64,000 bases of DNA from Chitinophagaceae bacterium (GCA_947447265.1 CANFKC010000007.1:1-64000), one strand, 5' to 3'; counted from the first letter of the stretch, positions 44,096 through 53,622 are shown. Notes: generated from the sequence alone by a model not told the origin. Translations and numbers: made by a program.

Positions 44096-44665
44096 ATGAA
44101 AAAATTCTTGATGATTTTCGCCTTCAGCATAATAGCAGGCAACATCGGTTTTGCACAAGCAAAAAAAACTACAACTGCTCCTGCAATGTCAGGTAGTTCT
44201 GAACCAGCAGCGGAGCATTCAGGTCTTAAATTCGGATGGATTGTGTCGGGTGAATTGTTGGCTTCTATGCCTGAAAAAATAAAAGCTGATACTGAAATAA
44301 GCAGGTATGCAAGGGATTTCCAGAACCAGATAGAATCAATGATGAAGGAATACCAGACCAAGGGACAGAAATTCCAGGCTGACGAAAAGACAATGAGTGA
44401 AGCGATAAAGGAAGTGAAGATGAAAGAAATTCAGGACCTGCAGAACCGCATTGAAAGCATACAGCAGAGCGCTAAAGAAAAAGTAAACCAGAAGCAACAA
44501 GACGCATACTCTCCTATCCTGGAAAAAGCTGAAAAGGCAATTAATGCTGTAGCGAAAGAAAGGGGCTACGACTACATTTTTGATAAAGCTGGTGGCACAC
44601 TTTTATATGGCCGTGAAGCTGATAACATTTTGCCATTGGTAAAAGCGAAATTAGGCATCAAGTAA
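44096..44665 (+). CDS. OmpH/Skp family periplasmic chaperone, copy 2
   Basis: The 189-aa product has a signal peptide (about residues 1-20), an Ala/Thr/Pro-rich linker, the OmpH core (KFGWIVSGELLASMPEKIKA), a long coiled coil with QMxxE-type heptads (about 70-150) and the closing region RGYDYIFDKAGGTLLYGREA. It is a paralogue of the previous gene. The 209-bp inverted-repeat element in between may separate its expression from the bamA operon; TTACTTTG just upstream could be a -7 box of its own. A terminator follows. Confidence 0.92.
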   Translation: MKKFLMIFAFSIIAGNIGFAQAKKTTTAPAMSGSSEPAAEHSGLKFGWIVSGELLASMPEKIKADTEISRYARDFQNQIESMMKEYQTKGQKFQADEKTMSEAIKEVKMKEIQDLQNRIESIQQSAKEKVNQKQQDAYSPILEKAEKAINAVAKERGYDYIFDKAGGTLLYGREADNILPLVKAKLGIK

Positions 44666-44690
44666 TTGAAATACGCTAAGTAACATTTGA

Positions 44691-44714
44691 GCAGCGAAGG
44701 GCATCCTTCGCTGC
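44691..44714 (+). terminator. Rho-independent terminator of the ompH cluster
   Basis: GCAGCGAAGG and CCTTCGCTGC form a perfect 10-bp stem around GCAT, followed by seven T. Confidence 0.9.
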
Positions 44715-44727
44715 TTTTTTTGTTGGT

Positions 44728-44760
44728 AGGTGTGCTACCCTTTTAAAGTGTGGCACACCT
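44728..44760. repeat. AGGTGTGC inverted repeat, family copy 1
   Basis: AGGTGTGC and GCACACCT face each other across 17 bp. The right part, AAGTGTGGCACACCT, recurs at 46068-46082 and inverted at 46490-46504. Confidence 0.6.
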
Positions 44761-44902
44761 ATACGTTATTTCACGTAGGGGCGTACCCTTGTGGTCGCCC
44801 TGAAACAACAGGAGCGTTATACAATGGGCTCGTCTAATGATTTTTCCGTTTTGCAGTCTGTAGTTATGCACACTTCAAAAGTATAGAGCAACTATTCAAC
44901 GA

Positions 44903-45910
44903 TTACAGGCGAATAGCCTCTTTCAGCACCTCATAGCTATGAATACGGGCTGACGGGTCGTAAATATGGCTGGCCACCATAATTTCATCTAAGTGCGCGG
45001 CTTGCTGAAATTTAGTAAGGCCGTCATGTACTTTCTGCGCATCGCCTATGAAAGAGTAATACATCATTTGTTGTATCACGGCCTGAACATCATCAGAAAA
45101 TAAGTGTGCGGCATCTGCAACGGGTGGCTGTAGTGGTTTTCTTTTCCCCGTTACAATGCCTTTTACCAGTTGCATGAACGATGTAGACAGGAACTGTGCT
45201 TCCTCGTTGGTATCAGCCGCTATTACGTTCACACAAGCCATTACATAGGGCTTTTCAAGGTATTGCGATGGGCGGAAACCCCTGCGGTAGATATCGATGG
45301 CAGTAAGAAACTGTGACGGCGCAAAATGGCTCGCAAAGGCATAAGGTAAACCCATGTGCGCAGCAAGCCGGGCGCTGTCTGTGCTCGACCCTAATATCCA
45401 GATTGGGATATCTAGTCCCTCGCCCGGTATTGCCCTAACCTTGGAGGTGACGTTGTCGGCTGAAAAAAGTCGTTGCAAGGTCTGTACATCTTCCGGGAAA
45501 TCTTCTGCAGTTTCCATTCGTCCGCGGCGCAGTGCCATTGCCGTGAGCTGGTCAGTGCCCGGTGCCCTGCCAAGACCAAGGTCTATACGGCCGGGATATA
45601 AAGATGCCAGCGTACCAAATTGTTCTGCCACTACCAGCGGGGCATGGTTAGGCAGCATAATGCCACCACTGCCTACCCGTATGGTTTTCGTGCCGCCCGC
45701 TATGTAGCCTATCATTACTGGTGTTGCCGAACTGGCTACACTATCCATGTTGTGGTGTTCTGCCAGCCAGTAACGATTGTAACCTAGTTGCTCGGTTCGT
45801 TGTGCAAGAGCCAGGCTGTTCTTAAAAGATGTTGCCGCAGTATTCCCTTCGGTTATCGGTGCCAGGTCAAGCACGGAAAAGGGTATGTCTTGCAGCGTTT
45901 TGTTGGTCAT
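44903..45910 (-). CDS. LLM class flavin-dependent oxidoreductase
   Basis: The 335-aa product is a bacterial-luciferase-like TIM barrel: [19 protein letters not shown] at the start, [17 protein letters not shown], then [20 protein letters not shown] and [15 protein letters not shown]. This is the single-component group-1 type seen in YwcH-like proteins, which probably use FMNH2 from a separate reductase. The substrate is unknown. It stands alone, followed by intergenic repeats. Confidence 0.92.
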   Translation of the reverse strand: MTNKTLQDIPFSVLDLAPITEGNTAATSFKNSLALAQRTEQLGYNRYWLAEHHNMDSVASSATPVMIGYIAGGTKTIRVGSGGIMLPNHAPLVVAEQFGTLASLYPGRIDLGLGRAPGTDQLTAMALRRGRMETAEDFPEDVQTLQRLFSADNVTSKVRAIPGEGLDIPIWILGSSTDSARLAAHMGLPYAFASHFAPSQFLTAIDIYRRGFRPSQYLEKPYVMACVNVIAADTNEEAQFLSTSFMQLVKGIVTGKRKPLQPPVADAAHLFSDDVQAVIQQMMYYSFIGDAQKVHDGLTKFQQAAHLDEIMVASHIYDPSARIHSYEVLKEAIRL

Positions 45911-45992
45911 GGTAAAGTATTAAGACCACGAAGTTCGCAAATGTGGAGGTAACCACAAGAATAGCAGCGTTGGTAAAATCAATAATGGTGGC

Positions 45993-46059
45993 GACCTCCC
46001 CTAACCCCTCCGAAGGAGGGGGATTTCCGAAAACGAATACGTCCGGATGGTTGTTGGTC
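45993..46059. repeat. 67-bp direct repeat, left copy
   Basis: The segment begins GACCTCCCCTAACCCCTCCG, contains CCGAAAACGAATACGTCC and ends GGTTGTTGGTC. It matches 46374-46440 at 63 of 67 positions. The internal CCCCTCCGAAGGAGGGG is a palindrome. Confidence 0.85.
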
Positions 46060-46062
46060 TGA

Positions 46063-46082
46063 CTTGCAAGTGTGGCACACCT
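46063..46082. repeat. 20-bp repeat, inverted partner at 46490
   Basis: CTTGCAAGTGTGGCACACCT is the exact reverse complement of 46490-46509. Confidence 0.8.
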
Positions 46083-46141
46083 AAGTATCTTATTGGTCTT
46101 CAGGCTAACGAGCATCATGAATTAATAGCTATTTTTGCTAC

Positions 46142-46372
46142 ATGATAAAGAAGGTGGCCATTTTTACTTTGCTGGCAGTGTCTTTATATTACAGCTTGTG
46201 CGAAACGCCTCAGATTATTAGTGGCATCGGGGCAATATTGTTTAACAATGGCACAACACGAGATAAGAGCCAATTATTTGTGCTGGTTGCCGTTGATATG
46301 TTACTTTACTATTCCCTGACGATAATACTATCGTTCGTGTTGTACAGGGTTTACAAGAAGGATAAGAAGTAA
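46142..46372 (+). CDS. Small two-helix membrane protein
   Basis: The 76-aa product has two membrane segments (about 5-30 and 45-69), a short loop with NNGTTRDKSQ and a lysine-rich end (RVYKKDKK). I do not recognise a family. The gene is bracketed by 67-bp direct repeats and by inverted 20-bp repeats, as if it formed a cassette. It may be real, judging from the clean hydrophobic pattern, but there is no homology support. Confidence 0.5.
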   Translation: MIKKVAIFTLLAVSLYYSLCETPQIISGIGAILFNNGTTRDKSQLFVLVAVDMLLYYSLTIILSFVLYRVYKKDKK

Positions 46373-46373
46373 G

Positions 46374-46440
46374 GACCTCCCCTAACCCCTCCGAAGGAGG
46401 GGAACTTCCGAAAACGAATACGTCCCGGTGGTTGTTGGTC
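46374..46440. repeat. 67-bp direct repeat, right copy
   Basis: This matches 45993-46059 with four substitutions and starts two bases after the small membrane gene's stop. Its end GTTGTTGGTC also pairs with GACCAACAAC just downstream to form a hairpin. Confidence 0.85.
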
Positions 46441-46489
46441 ACAAGACCAACAACGGCATAAAGACCAACAACGAGAAAGTGCTGCATAG

Positions 46490-46521
46490 AGGTGTGCCAC
46501 ACTTGCAAGTGCGGCACAGCT
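46490..46521. repeat. AGGTGTGCCACACTT palindromic repeat, family copy 3
   Basis: AGGTGTGCCACACTTGCAAG is followed by TGCGGCACAGCT, giving a near-perfect 32-bp palindrome. Its first 20 bp are the exact complement of 46063-46082. Confidence 0.75.
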
Positions 46522-46533
46522 GCGCCTCGAGGC

Positions 46534-48954
46534 CTACTCCTTAACTTTCTTCCGGCCAAAACCAAAATCTATGCGATAGTAGAATATAGGCAGGAAGCCA
46601 AGCTGATATTGGGTAAAGAACGGGTCTTTACCGAGGTTGGCGAGGCCCTGACTGTAGGTTTTTGATAGTTCATTTTTGGTGTTAAAAACATTTACGAGAT
46701 CAAGACCCAATTCATGGGTTACTTTTTTAGCATTGAACCTTGCACCGACTTTAACATCGGCACGGAAGTAGTCGTGATCGAAGCGTTTGGTGTTGCGCAG
46801 GCTGTCAATAACTATGGCATCGCCATAGGCAACCGAACGTGCATTATCAATGGGTGAATATAGCTTGGCGCCCAGAGTGGTTATTTTAAGCCCGGTTATT
46901 AAGGTGCTGTACTTGCCTATTTTAGTTTCGTAGCCCAATAGCAGGTTTGCCGCATAGTGGGTGTTATAGTCGGTGCTGCGATAAACGCCATCATTTCCTT
47001 TCGCCTTCGAATCGAACAAGGAACCGGTTATCATAAAATAGAAACCATGGCTGAAGCCTTTTTCCAGGGTTGCTTCTATGCCGTAATTATAGCCTGTGCC
47101 GGCATTTTTGAGGGTATCAGGAAAATAACGGGAATACCCTGTTCCCTGGTCAAGTGCGGAGTAAGAAGAACCAGCCCTTGTTTCAATCGGTACATTGAAT
47201 ATGTACTGGTAGTAGGCTTCCAGTTTCAGGTGCATTTTTTTGGTAAGCACCCGGTCGTACCCGGTTACAAAATGATGGCTTCTTGTAAAGCCGATGTTGT
47301 AGTTCACCATTGCCGGACTCACTTTGTTGGAATCAATAGCAAAGTACTGGTACAGTGGTTGCATCTGGCTATGCAGGCCATAACCGGCGGTGAATATGTC
47401 GCTTTCGCTTAAGGCCCAGCGCATACCAACGCGCGGCTCTACAGCCGTCGATTTATTGTGCGTAAGGTATTGCAGGTGCAAGCCACCGGAGAGCGATATT
47501 TTTTCAGTTGGTCGGTATTTGTACTGCGCATAGGCTTGCACTAAGTCAGTATTGCCTTTAAAGTTTTCGCGGTACATCCATGCTTCGCGGGTAACGGGGT
47601 ATTGGCGGCTGCTATCGGTAAAATGCATTTGATAGAAGTCGTTGATGATACCAAATTTCAGGGTTGACTTTGCGGATAGCTTTTTATTGAGGTACCAATG
47701 CATTACGGTGCTCACCGTGGTAAAATCATAGCCCAGTATATTCTTGAGATGGTTAAGCGCAAGGCTTGGCGTATCGCGGAATATAAAATCGTGCTGTGCG
47801 TATATATCGTTGGCGGTAGTAGCTACAGTAATGCGGGTGTAGGTTGATGTATTGATGATGTGATTAAAGGAAGCGCCGAGTATGCCTGTATTAGATGTGA
47901 AATACTGGTCGCGGTCTGATTCCCCATATAGTTGCGTTGTTGCTACCGGCTGATCGCTCACTTTAAGGTCGATGGTACTTAAACCACCAATGCCGAATAC
48001 AGAGAGTGTACTTTTCTTACCCATCGGAAAGTTAAGTTTGAATGTCGCGTCCTGGTAATGTGGCACAGAAGTGGTGCCAATTTTTATATTGAAGCTTTGA
48101 AATAGTTGCAAAGAAGAGTAGCGGTAAGTGAATAAAAAAGACGAGCCGGCCTTTTTTGAAATAGGGCCTTCCGCAGCCAGCTCCGTACCTAAAAAGCCAA
48201 ACTGGCCCGTAAATTCGGTGCGCTCGTTATTGCCGTTTCTTAGCTTAACATCAAATGCACCAGCTACCGCATTGCCATATTCAGAAGGGAAGGCACCGGT
48301 AAAAAAGTCACTGTTAGCGAGGGTTTTACTGTTCAGCATGCTTACGGGGCCGCCGGAAGTACCCGGTATAGAAAAGTGGTTAGGGTTGGGTATATCTATG
48401 CCTTCCAGCCGCCACAGCACGCCTTGTGGCGAATTGCCCCTGATGATGATATCGTTACGGGAATCATCGCCACCCTGCACGCCTGCAAAGTTCGATGCCA
48501 TGCGGGCGGGATCGGAGCGGCTGCCGGCATAACGTTCCGTTTCCTGCACATTGAAGGTTTTTGTGCTTACCAGCGCCATATCGTTAATATGCTCTCTTTT
48601 CTGCGAAACCACTACCTCTTTCAGTTTTACCAGCGACTCTTCCATTTCAATGTTAAGCAACACTTCTTTGGCTGAGGTTACCTGCACATCGTTCATGCCC
48701 GTGGTGCTGTAGCCGGAATAGCTAATAACAATGTTGTGCTTGCCTACGGGCACGCTGTCAATGACAAAGCTGCCATTAGCGTCAGTTGATGCGCCTAGCT
48801 GAGGGGTTACATCGGTAATAATAATTAAAGCACCTGGTAGCGCTGCATGCGATTCTTTATCAACAATCTTACCCTTGAGGGTTTGTGTGCGCTGTGCATG
48901 AACCATTACGCACGATAGTGCCAATATTAATGTGAACAGGAAGTGCTTAGTCAT
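46534..48954 (-). CDS. TonB-dependent receptor with carboxypeptidase-regulatory N-domain
   Basis: The 806-aa product has a signal peptide (residues 1-20, ending VHAQ), a CarboxypepD_reg-like beta sandwich (about 24-105, with LKGKIVDKESHAALPGALII), a plug domain (about 130-235, with NDIIIRGNSPQGVLWRLEGI) and a 22-strand barrel ending YYRIDFGFGRKKVKE. It imports a ligand across the outer membrane using TonB energy. There is no SusD partner, so a polysaccharide system is unlikely. The ligand is unknown; two small secreted proteins lie next upstream. Confidence 0.9.
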   Translation of the reverse strand: MTKHFLFTLILALSCVMVHAQRTQTLKGKIVDKESHAALPGALIIITDVTPQLGASTDANGSFVIDSVPVGKHNIVISYSGYSTTGMNDVQVTSAKEVLLNIEMEESLVKLKEVVVSQKREHINDMALVSTKTFNVQETERYAGSRSDPARMASNFAGVQGGDDSRNDIIIRGNSPQGVLWRLEGIDIPNPNHFSIPGTSGGPVSMLNSKTLANSDFFTGAFPSEYGNAVAGAFDVKLRNGNNERTEFTGQFGFLGTELAAEGPISKKAGSSFLFTYRYSSLQLFQSFNIKIGTTSVPHYQDATFKLNFPMGKKSTLSVFGIGGLSTIDLKVSDQPVATTQLYGESDRDQYFTSNTGILGASFNHIINTSTYTRITVATTANDIYAQHDFIFRDTPSLALNHLKNILGYDFTTVSTVMHWYLNKKLSAKSTLKFGIINDFYQMHFTDSSRQYPVTREAWMYRENFKGNTDLVQAYAQYKYRPTEKISLSGGLHLQYLTHNKSTAVEPRVGMRWALSESDIFTAGYGLHSQMQPLYQYFAIDSNKVSPAMVNYNIGFTRSHHFVTGYDRVLTKKMHLKLEAYYQYIFNVPIETRAGSSYSALDQGTGYSRYFPDTLKNAGTGYNYGIEATLEKGFSHGFYFMITGSLFDSKAKGNDGVYRSTDYNTHYAANLLLGYETKIGKYSTLITGLKITTLGAKLYSPIDNARSVAYGDAIVIDSLRNTKRFDHDYFRADVKVGARFNAKKVTHELGLDLVNVFNTKNELSKTYSQGLANLGKDPFFTQYQLGFLPIFYYRIDFGFGRKKVKE

Positions 48955-49130
48955 AATCTGTTTACCGGCTGCTGAAATACCGATTCGGAAAACAAGATAA
49001 TGAAAAGAAGAACATCAGGACATAATATATGTGGTAATCTGCATGCGGGATAATGCCGCTTTTAGATTTAAAGGGAATTTAGCGCAGGCTGGTTTAGCCA
49101 GAACCTAGAGCAATATGTCGTCTGCGATTA

Positions 49131-49796
49131 TTATAAATGTGGCGGACATTTATGGCAATCGATCTCCAGTCTTTCAATTTTTTTCAGCAGGGCTGGCCAT
49201 TGCATATTTTTTGCATCGAGCGCCATGGTGTAGGTGGTATTAATGCGCTCAATAAGTTTGGTTTTGGTGCGGTCGGGTACTGTTGAACTCAGGTCTTCCG
49301 GAACTTCGTTGATGGTTACAACAATTACATTCTTGTCTACATTTCCGGCATCGTAGAAGCTTGATATTTTGTCATCGAAAATATTCATCTTGCCTTCATG
49401 CACAAGGCGCATCATGCTTTTGTCATTGGGGCGCACCCTGTTCAGGCATAGGGGTGATTTGCCGGGTTTGTAAATGGTTACCAGTTTCAGTGCAGTATCA
49501 GTAAGGTACATGTTGGTGACAAAGTTTTCTGAATCATTAACCTTCCGTTCCAGGTTAATAAAGTTTTTTCCCAGAGTAACTTTACCCCTTATCATGGTAT
49601 TTTTATAAACAAGATAGCCATCACCCTGTATATTATTGCCGCTGCTGAGTTTTATGGGTTCCAGTGCAGGTTTTGTTTTGTCTGGCTTGCCGGTAGCATT
49701 TTTAGCGCTATTTTTTGGTGTGTTGTTTTTTTGTTGTGCGGTGCATACTGTGCTGTGTAAAAGCAAGGATGCTGAAAGCAGCAATAGATACTTCAT
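49131..49796 (-). CDS. Secreted protein, paralogue of 49843-50481 product
   Basis: With the ATG at 49794-49796 the product is 221 aa, with a signal peptide (MKYLLLLSASLLLHSTVCTA). The mature part shares GDGYLVYKNTMIRGKVTLGK and RLVHEGKMNIFDDK with the product of the gene just upstream (GDGYLVYKKDTIRGIVTLSK, RLIHEGKLNIYDGR), so the two are tandem paralogues. It ends with a Cys-x-x-Cys-like IDCHKCPPHL tail that the partner lacks. No domain is recognised. The longer frame from 49859 overlaps the upstream gene and would displace the signal peptide. Confidence 0.7.
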   Translation of the reverse strand: MKYLLLLSASLLLHSTVCTAQQKNNTPKNSAKNATGKPDKTKPALEPIKLSSGNNIQGDGYLVYKNTMIRGKVTLGKNFINLERKVNDSENFVTNMYLTDTALKLVTIYKPGKSPLCLNRVRPNDKSMMRLVHEGKMNIFDDKISSFYDAGNVDKNVIVVTINEVPEDLSSTVPDRTKTKLIERINTTYTMALDAKNMQWPALLKKIERLEIDCHKCPPHL

Positions 49797-49842
49797 AGGC
49801 TTGATTGAAAGATTTCGAAAAATAATAGGAGGTGGCATAATG

Positions 49843-50481
49843 CTAATCCAGCATATCAACTTTTACCAGTAGTTCCTGCCACGACATTGCTTTGGCGTTC
49901 AGCTTCAGGCCATAAATGTCATTTACAAATAAAATTAGGTCGCGCTTGGTATTTTCAGTGAGGAAAGAACTGAGGTCTTCTACAACATTGTCATACGATA
50001 TCTTAATCAGGTTTTTATCAATATCGCCGGGCTTATAAATGTAGTCAAGACGGCCGTCGTAAATGTTCAGTTTGCCTTCATGAATAAGGCGCATCATTTT
50101 TTTATCTTCTTTTGTTACCCTGGTGAGGCATAAAGCTTTGTTATCTTCATTATACATCACTACCGTTTTCAGGTCGAGATCTTTAAGCTTGAAGGTGCAC
50201 AAAAAGTTATGCTTAGGGTCTATTTTCTTTTCGAGCGACACCGCTTCTTTAGAAAGGGTGACTATACCCCTTATCGTATCTTTTTTGTAAACGAGGTAGC
50301 CATCGCCCTCTGTTATTTTATATTCGGTGTATGTGGGTGGCACATTTACGCTGCTTGCCCTGCCATCCTGCATTTGTGGCCTTTGAGGGTGAAGGGTAGG
50401 GTCGTCAGGCAAAACGTATTGGGCCAGAGCGGTACATGTGGACGCCATTAAAAGCACAATAAGTAAAAAACTGCTTTTCAT
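49843..50481 (-). CDS. Secreted protein, paralogue of 49131-49796 product
   Basis: The 212-aa product has a signal peptide (residues 1-20, ending ALAQ), a Pro-rich start, the repeated GDGYLVYKKDTIRGIVTLSK segment and a C-terminal helical part (DLSSFLTENTKRDLILFVND). It is of unknown family. It lies 46 bp before its paralogue, so the pair is likely co-transcribed, and upstream of the TonB receptor on the same strand (176-bp gap between the second paralogue and the receptor). Confidence 0.7.
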   Translation of the reverse strand: MKSSFLLIVLLMASTCTALAQYVLPDDPTLHPQRPQMQDGRASSVNVPPTYTEYKITEGDGYLVYKKDTIRGIVTLSKEAVSLEKKIDPKHNFLCTFKLKDLDLKTVVMYNEDNKALCLTRVTKEDKKMMRLIHEGKLNIYDGRLDYIYKPGDIDKNLIKISYDNVVEDLSSFLTENTKRDLILFVNDIYGLKLNAKAMSWQELLVKVDMLD

Positions 50482-50664
50482 AATGAGTTGAGTTATTGAG
50501 GTTGGGCTTGTGCATTACTTCTTTAAAAACAGGCACTTATTGCATACATCCACATGTTAAATTTAAGACTTTGTTTGCTTAATCAAAGTTAAAAATGAAC
50601 TAAAGGTGCTGATTTGTTTTTATTTGTAGTGATTTTTTTGATTTTTTCGTTAGTTTTCCGGTTG

Positions 50665-52707
50665 ATGCAACTGATCTATTGGCTAATTGCCGTTTTACTA
50701 TCTGCAGGAGCAGCTTTTTGGGTATATGGTACTGATAAAAAGCGTGCCGTACCTCACCCCTGGCTCACCTCATTATTACGTGGGTTGGTAGTTTTTTTTA
50801 CCCTGGTGCTGATACTGGTGCCTACTTTGCTCATTACCAAAAATACCATTGAAAAGCCAGTAATTGTTTTGCTGCAGGATAACTCAAAATCGGTCTCGGT
50901 GGCACTGGGTGCTGATTCTGCCCAGTATCGTAAGAATGTGGAAGGGTTAATGCAGCGCCTGGGCGATAAATATAAAGTGGTGCAGTGGGGCTTCGGCGGA
51001 GCGATACAAACCGATAGTATTTTCGATTTTAAACAACCCGCTACCGATATTTCCGCGGCATTAACCAATGTGCAGGAATACTATGGTATGCAAAACCTTG
51101 GTGCTGTTATAGTGGCTTCAGACGGAAGATTTAACCAGGGTATTAATCCTGTTTACCAGCAACTGGCATTGCACAGTCCGGTATATACTGTTGCTATTGG
51201 CGATAGTGCCGTGCAGAAAGACCTTCGCATAACTCAGGTATACGCTAATAAAGTGGTGACCCTCAATTCCACCTTTGAACTGCGTGCCGATATTGTTGCG
51301 CGGTTGTGCAAAGGTTATAATAATGCCGTTGTGCTAAAAGATGGCGATAACCCGCTTAACAGCTCCGCACTAGAAGTAAACAGTGATCATTTCGACCGTT
51401 CTGTGTCGTTTACTATTAAAGCTGATAAGGCTGGCCTGCATCATTACATACTTACTGTTCCGGTGGCGGAAGGCGAGAAGAATTTGCAGAATAACCGAAA
51501 AGATATTTTTGTTGAGGTAGTCGATGAAAAGCGGAATATACTTATTGCATCAGCTTCTCCTCATCCTGATGTCAATGCAATTAAAGAAGCGCTGGTGGGT
51601 CTGCAGAACTACAATGTGACCGTATGCTCGCCTGAAACTTTCCCTGCCAACCTGTCGCCTTACAACGTTATTATACTGCATGGCTTACCATCGGTGCGTA
51701 ATGACATTTCAGCGCAATTGCTGGCAGCAAAAAAGCCAACCTGGTACATACTCACCGCACAGACCAACATTCCGGCTCTTAATAATCTGCGTGGGCTTAC
51801 CAATACTACTATTTTGCCTGCGCCTCCGCACGATGTGCTTGGGGCCTACAATACATCTTTCAACACGTTTACATTACCTCAGCAAATACAGTCGGTTACT
51901 GACAAAATGCCTCCGCTGGGTGTAGCCAGTGGCAATATTAATGCCTTGCCGTCTGCCGTTAATTTGTTTACACAAAGGGCAGGAGTGGGTAATGTACAGG
52001 CGCCATTGTGGTTTTTGCAACAGGGTGTTGCCCCTATGGCAATGCTGGCAGGTGACGGTATCTGGCGCTGGCGTTTGTACGAATTCAAAAATTTCAACAG
52101 CCACATTGTTGTGGATGAATGTATACGGCAGACAGTTTCGTTCCTTTCCGTGAATAATAATGAGAAACCGTTTTCTGTTGGTCTTTCAAAATTTGTGTGG
52201 CGCGACCAGGAGCCGATTTCTATGCGCGCCTACCTGTTAAATGCCAATAACGAGCAGATAAACACGCCGGATGCTACCCTTACTATTACGGATAGTGCGG
52301 GCCGTAAGCATGACTACACCTTTGAGCGGTCTGGCAATACCTACATACTGAACGTTGGTATATGGGCAGGAGGGAATTATACCTATTCTGCACGCACTAC
52401 ATTTAATGATAAGACCTACACCACAGGCGGCAGCTTTGCTGTTGAAACCATGCCGGTAGAACTCATGGAGCAGGGTGCAGATTATCCGTTGTTGTTTGGC
52501 CTGTCGCAGAAGTATAATGGCGCATTTGTTCCCGCATCTGCCGTTGGTGTGTTGTACGATAGTATTAGCCGTAACGAGCACATAAAACCCCTGATACAAA
52601 CCAATACGGAAAGTGTTCCTTTTGTTGACCGTAAATGGTATTTTTTCCTGATTATTCTTATTGCAGTTACAGAATGGCTGCTGCGTAAGTACTGGCTGGC
52701 GCAATAA
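50665..52707 (+). CDS. Large membrane-anchored protein, vWA-domain type
   Basis: From the ATG at 50665 the product is about 680 aa. Two membrane helices (around 1-22 and 40-62) precede a periplasmic region whose PVIVLLQDNSKSVSVALG resembles the DxSxS metal site of von Willebrand A domains, followed by NLGAVIVASDGRFNQGINPV. The long remainder has Ig-like and glutamine-amidotransferase-like stretches, and a final helix (WYFFLIILIAVTEWLLRKYW) anchors the C-terminus. Related Bacteroidota proteins sit in BatA-like contexts, but here it stands alone. An upstream TTG start at 50614 is less likely. Confidence 0.75.
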   Translation: MQLIYWLIAVLLSAGAAFWVYGTDKKRAVPHPWLTSLLRGLVVFFTLVLILVPTLLITKNTIEKPVIVLLQDNSKSVSVALGADSAQYRKNVEGLMQRLGDKYKVVQWGFGGAIQTDSIFDFKQPATDISAALTNVQEYYGMQNLGAVIVASDGRFNQGINPVYQQLALHSPVYTVAIGDSAVQKDLRITQVYANKVVTLNSTFELRADIVARLCKGYNNAVVLKDGDNPLNSSALEVNSDHFDRSVSFTIKADKAGLHHYILTVPVAEGEKNLQNNRKDIFVEVVDEKRNILIASASPHPDVNAIKEALVGLQNYNVTVCSPETFPANLSPYNVIILHGLPSVRNDISAQLLAAKKPTWYILTAQTNIPALNNLRGLTNTTILPAPPHDVLGAYNTSFNTFTLPQQIQSVTDKMPPLGVASGNINALPSAVNLFTQRAGVGNVQAPLWFLQQGVAPMAMLAGDGIWRWRLYEFKNFNSHIVVDECIRQTVSFLSVNNNEKPFSVGLSKFVWRDQEPISMRAYLLNANNEQINTPDATLTITDSAGRKHDYTFERSGNTYILNVGIWAGGNYTYSARTTFNDKTYTTGGSFAVETMPVELMEQGADYPLLFGLSQKYNGAFVPASAVGVLYDSISRNEHIKPLIQTNTESVPFVDRKWYFFLIILIAVTEWLLRKYWLAQ

Positions 52708-52952
52708 ATTTGTTGTCGGAAAAATATTGCCAGATAAGGTTTACTCAAATGTTTGACGAAACAATAGGTTATTTTTTTGAAACAAGAAAGAGTAGAAATG
52801 CCTGATTTTTCAAAACGCAATTGTAAATAGAGTTAAAGTGCTGTTATCTATTTATTATTGTAGTGTTATTGCCGATGGTATCGGAATAAGGGTTGGAATT
52901 TGGGGTAACTTAGTGGTTGAAAATCACTGCTAGCCAGCTAATACCTAAAAAA

Positions 52953-53306
52953 ATGAACTTACCTTTTTCACTGCAGGAGGCGCAAAATTTGTGTAGAGAA
53001 TACCAATATCTTGTTGGTATGCCATTTGACCGGAATAATGCAAAAATTCAGACCGTTATTGTCACCCCTTATGATTCAGCCTTAAAGCAGCGTTTTTTTG
53101 CTTATTACCTGCTTTTTGACAACAATGCAGCAATGGCGCTGGAGGAGTACAAAGGTGCGCTTTTTGATGTTGTTATTATGGCTGAAACAGAAGAAGGATA
53201 TGCCTTAAACGAAAACTTAACCGCATGGGCGGCAAAAAATAATATTTTGATTGGTGTGGCAGGTAGTATGCTGGGCCAGCCATCAGCCACCCAGGCTTAT
53301 CGTTAA
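52953..53306 (+). CDS. Hypothetical protein, 117 aa
   Basis: From the ATG at 52953 the product is a small soluble protein: MNLPFSLQEAQNLCREYQYL, then a strand-rich part (IQTVIVTPYDSALKQRFFAY) and an acidic helix region. I do not recognise it. It has normal composition for the genome and a good terminator 20 bp downstream, so it is probably a real gene. The earlier ATG at 52917 adds 12 residues of less certain value. Confidence 0.65.
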   Translation: MNLPFSLQEAQNLCREYQYLVGMPFDRNNAKIQTVIVTPYDSALKQRFFAYYLLFDNNAAMALEEYKGALFDVVIMAETEEGYALNENLTAWAAKNNILIGVAGSMLGQPSATQAYR

Positions 53307-53325
53307 ACTTAAATTATACTCTTTT

Positions 53326-53347
53326 ATGCCTCGCATTAGCGGGGCAT
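53326..53347 (+). terminator. Rho-independent terminator
   Basis: ATGCCTCGC and GCGGGGCAT form a 9-bp stem (one T-G pair) around ATTA, followed by a T-run. It ends the transcript of the 117-aa hypothetical gene. Confidence 0.8.
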
Positions 53348-53462
53348 TTTTATTTAAGGGTATTGGGTAACTAATGCTCTTTAGCATTGAGTTGCCGCAA
53401 AAAAAATAATGTTCAACCCGATGAGGCATTATCATTAAGGTAAGGATTGGTGTGCAGGTTAT

Positions 53463-53622
53463 GATGCCGGGGGGCATCACATGTTTATAGAAATTGGTTC
53501 TTTTTTTTCCGATGCCGAAGGTATCGCATGTCTAAATATCGCATTACGACAACATGCGATACCTTCGGCATCGGTGATATTTATTATTGTTTCTCTATAA
53601 ACATGCGATCCCGTCAGGATCG
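53463..53622. repeat. REPIN-like array of four palindromes in mirror order
   Basis: Two direct units and two inverted units are nested. Unit 1 is GATGCCGGGGGGCATC followed by ACATGTTTATAGA (53463-53493). Unit 2 (53509-53531) starts CCGATGCCGAAGGTATCGC. Unit 3 (53552-53574) is its exact 23-bp complement. Unit 4 has TCTATAAACATG followed by CGATCCCGTCAGGATCG (53594-53622) and mirrors unit 1's tail. Paired inverted REPs (REPINs) are mobilised in trans by REP-associated transposases. Confidence 0.75.

Noticed and set aside
53463-53622. CRISPR array
   Set aside because: The units are palindromic and arranged as mirror pairs, not as direct repeats with equal spacers, and no cas gene is near.
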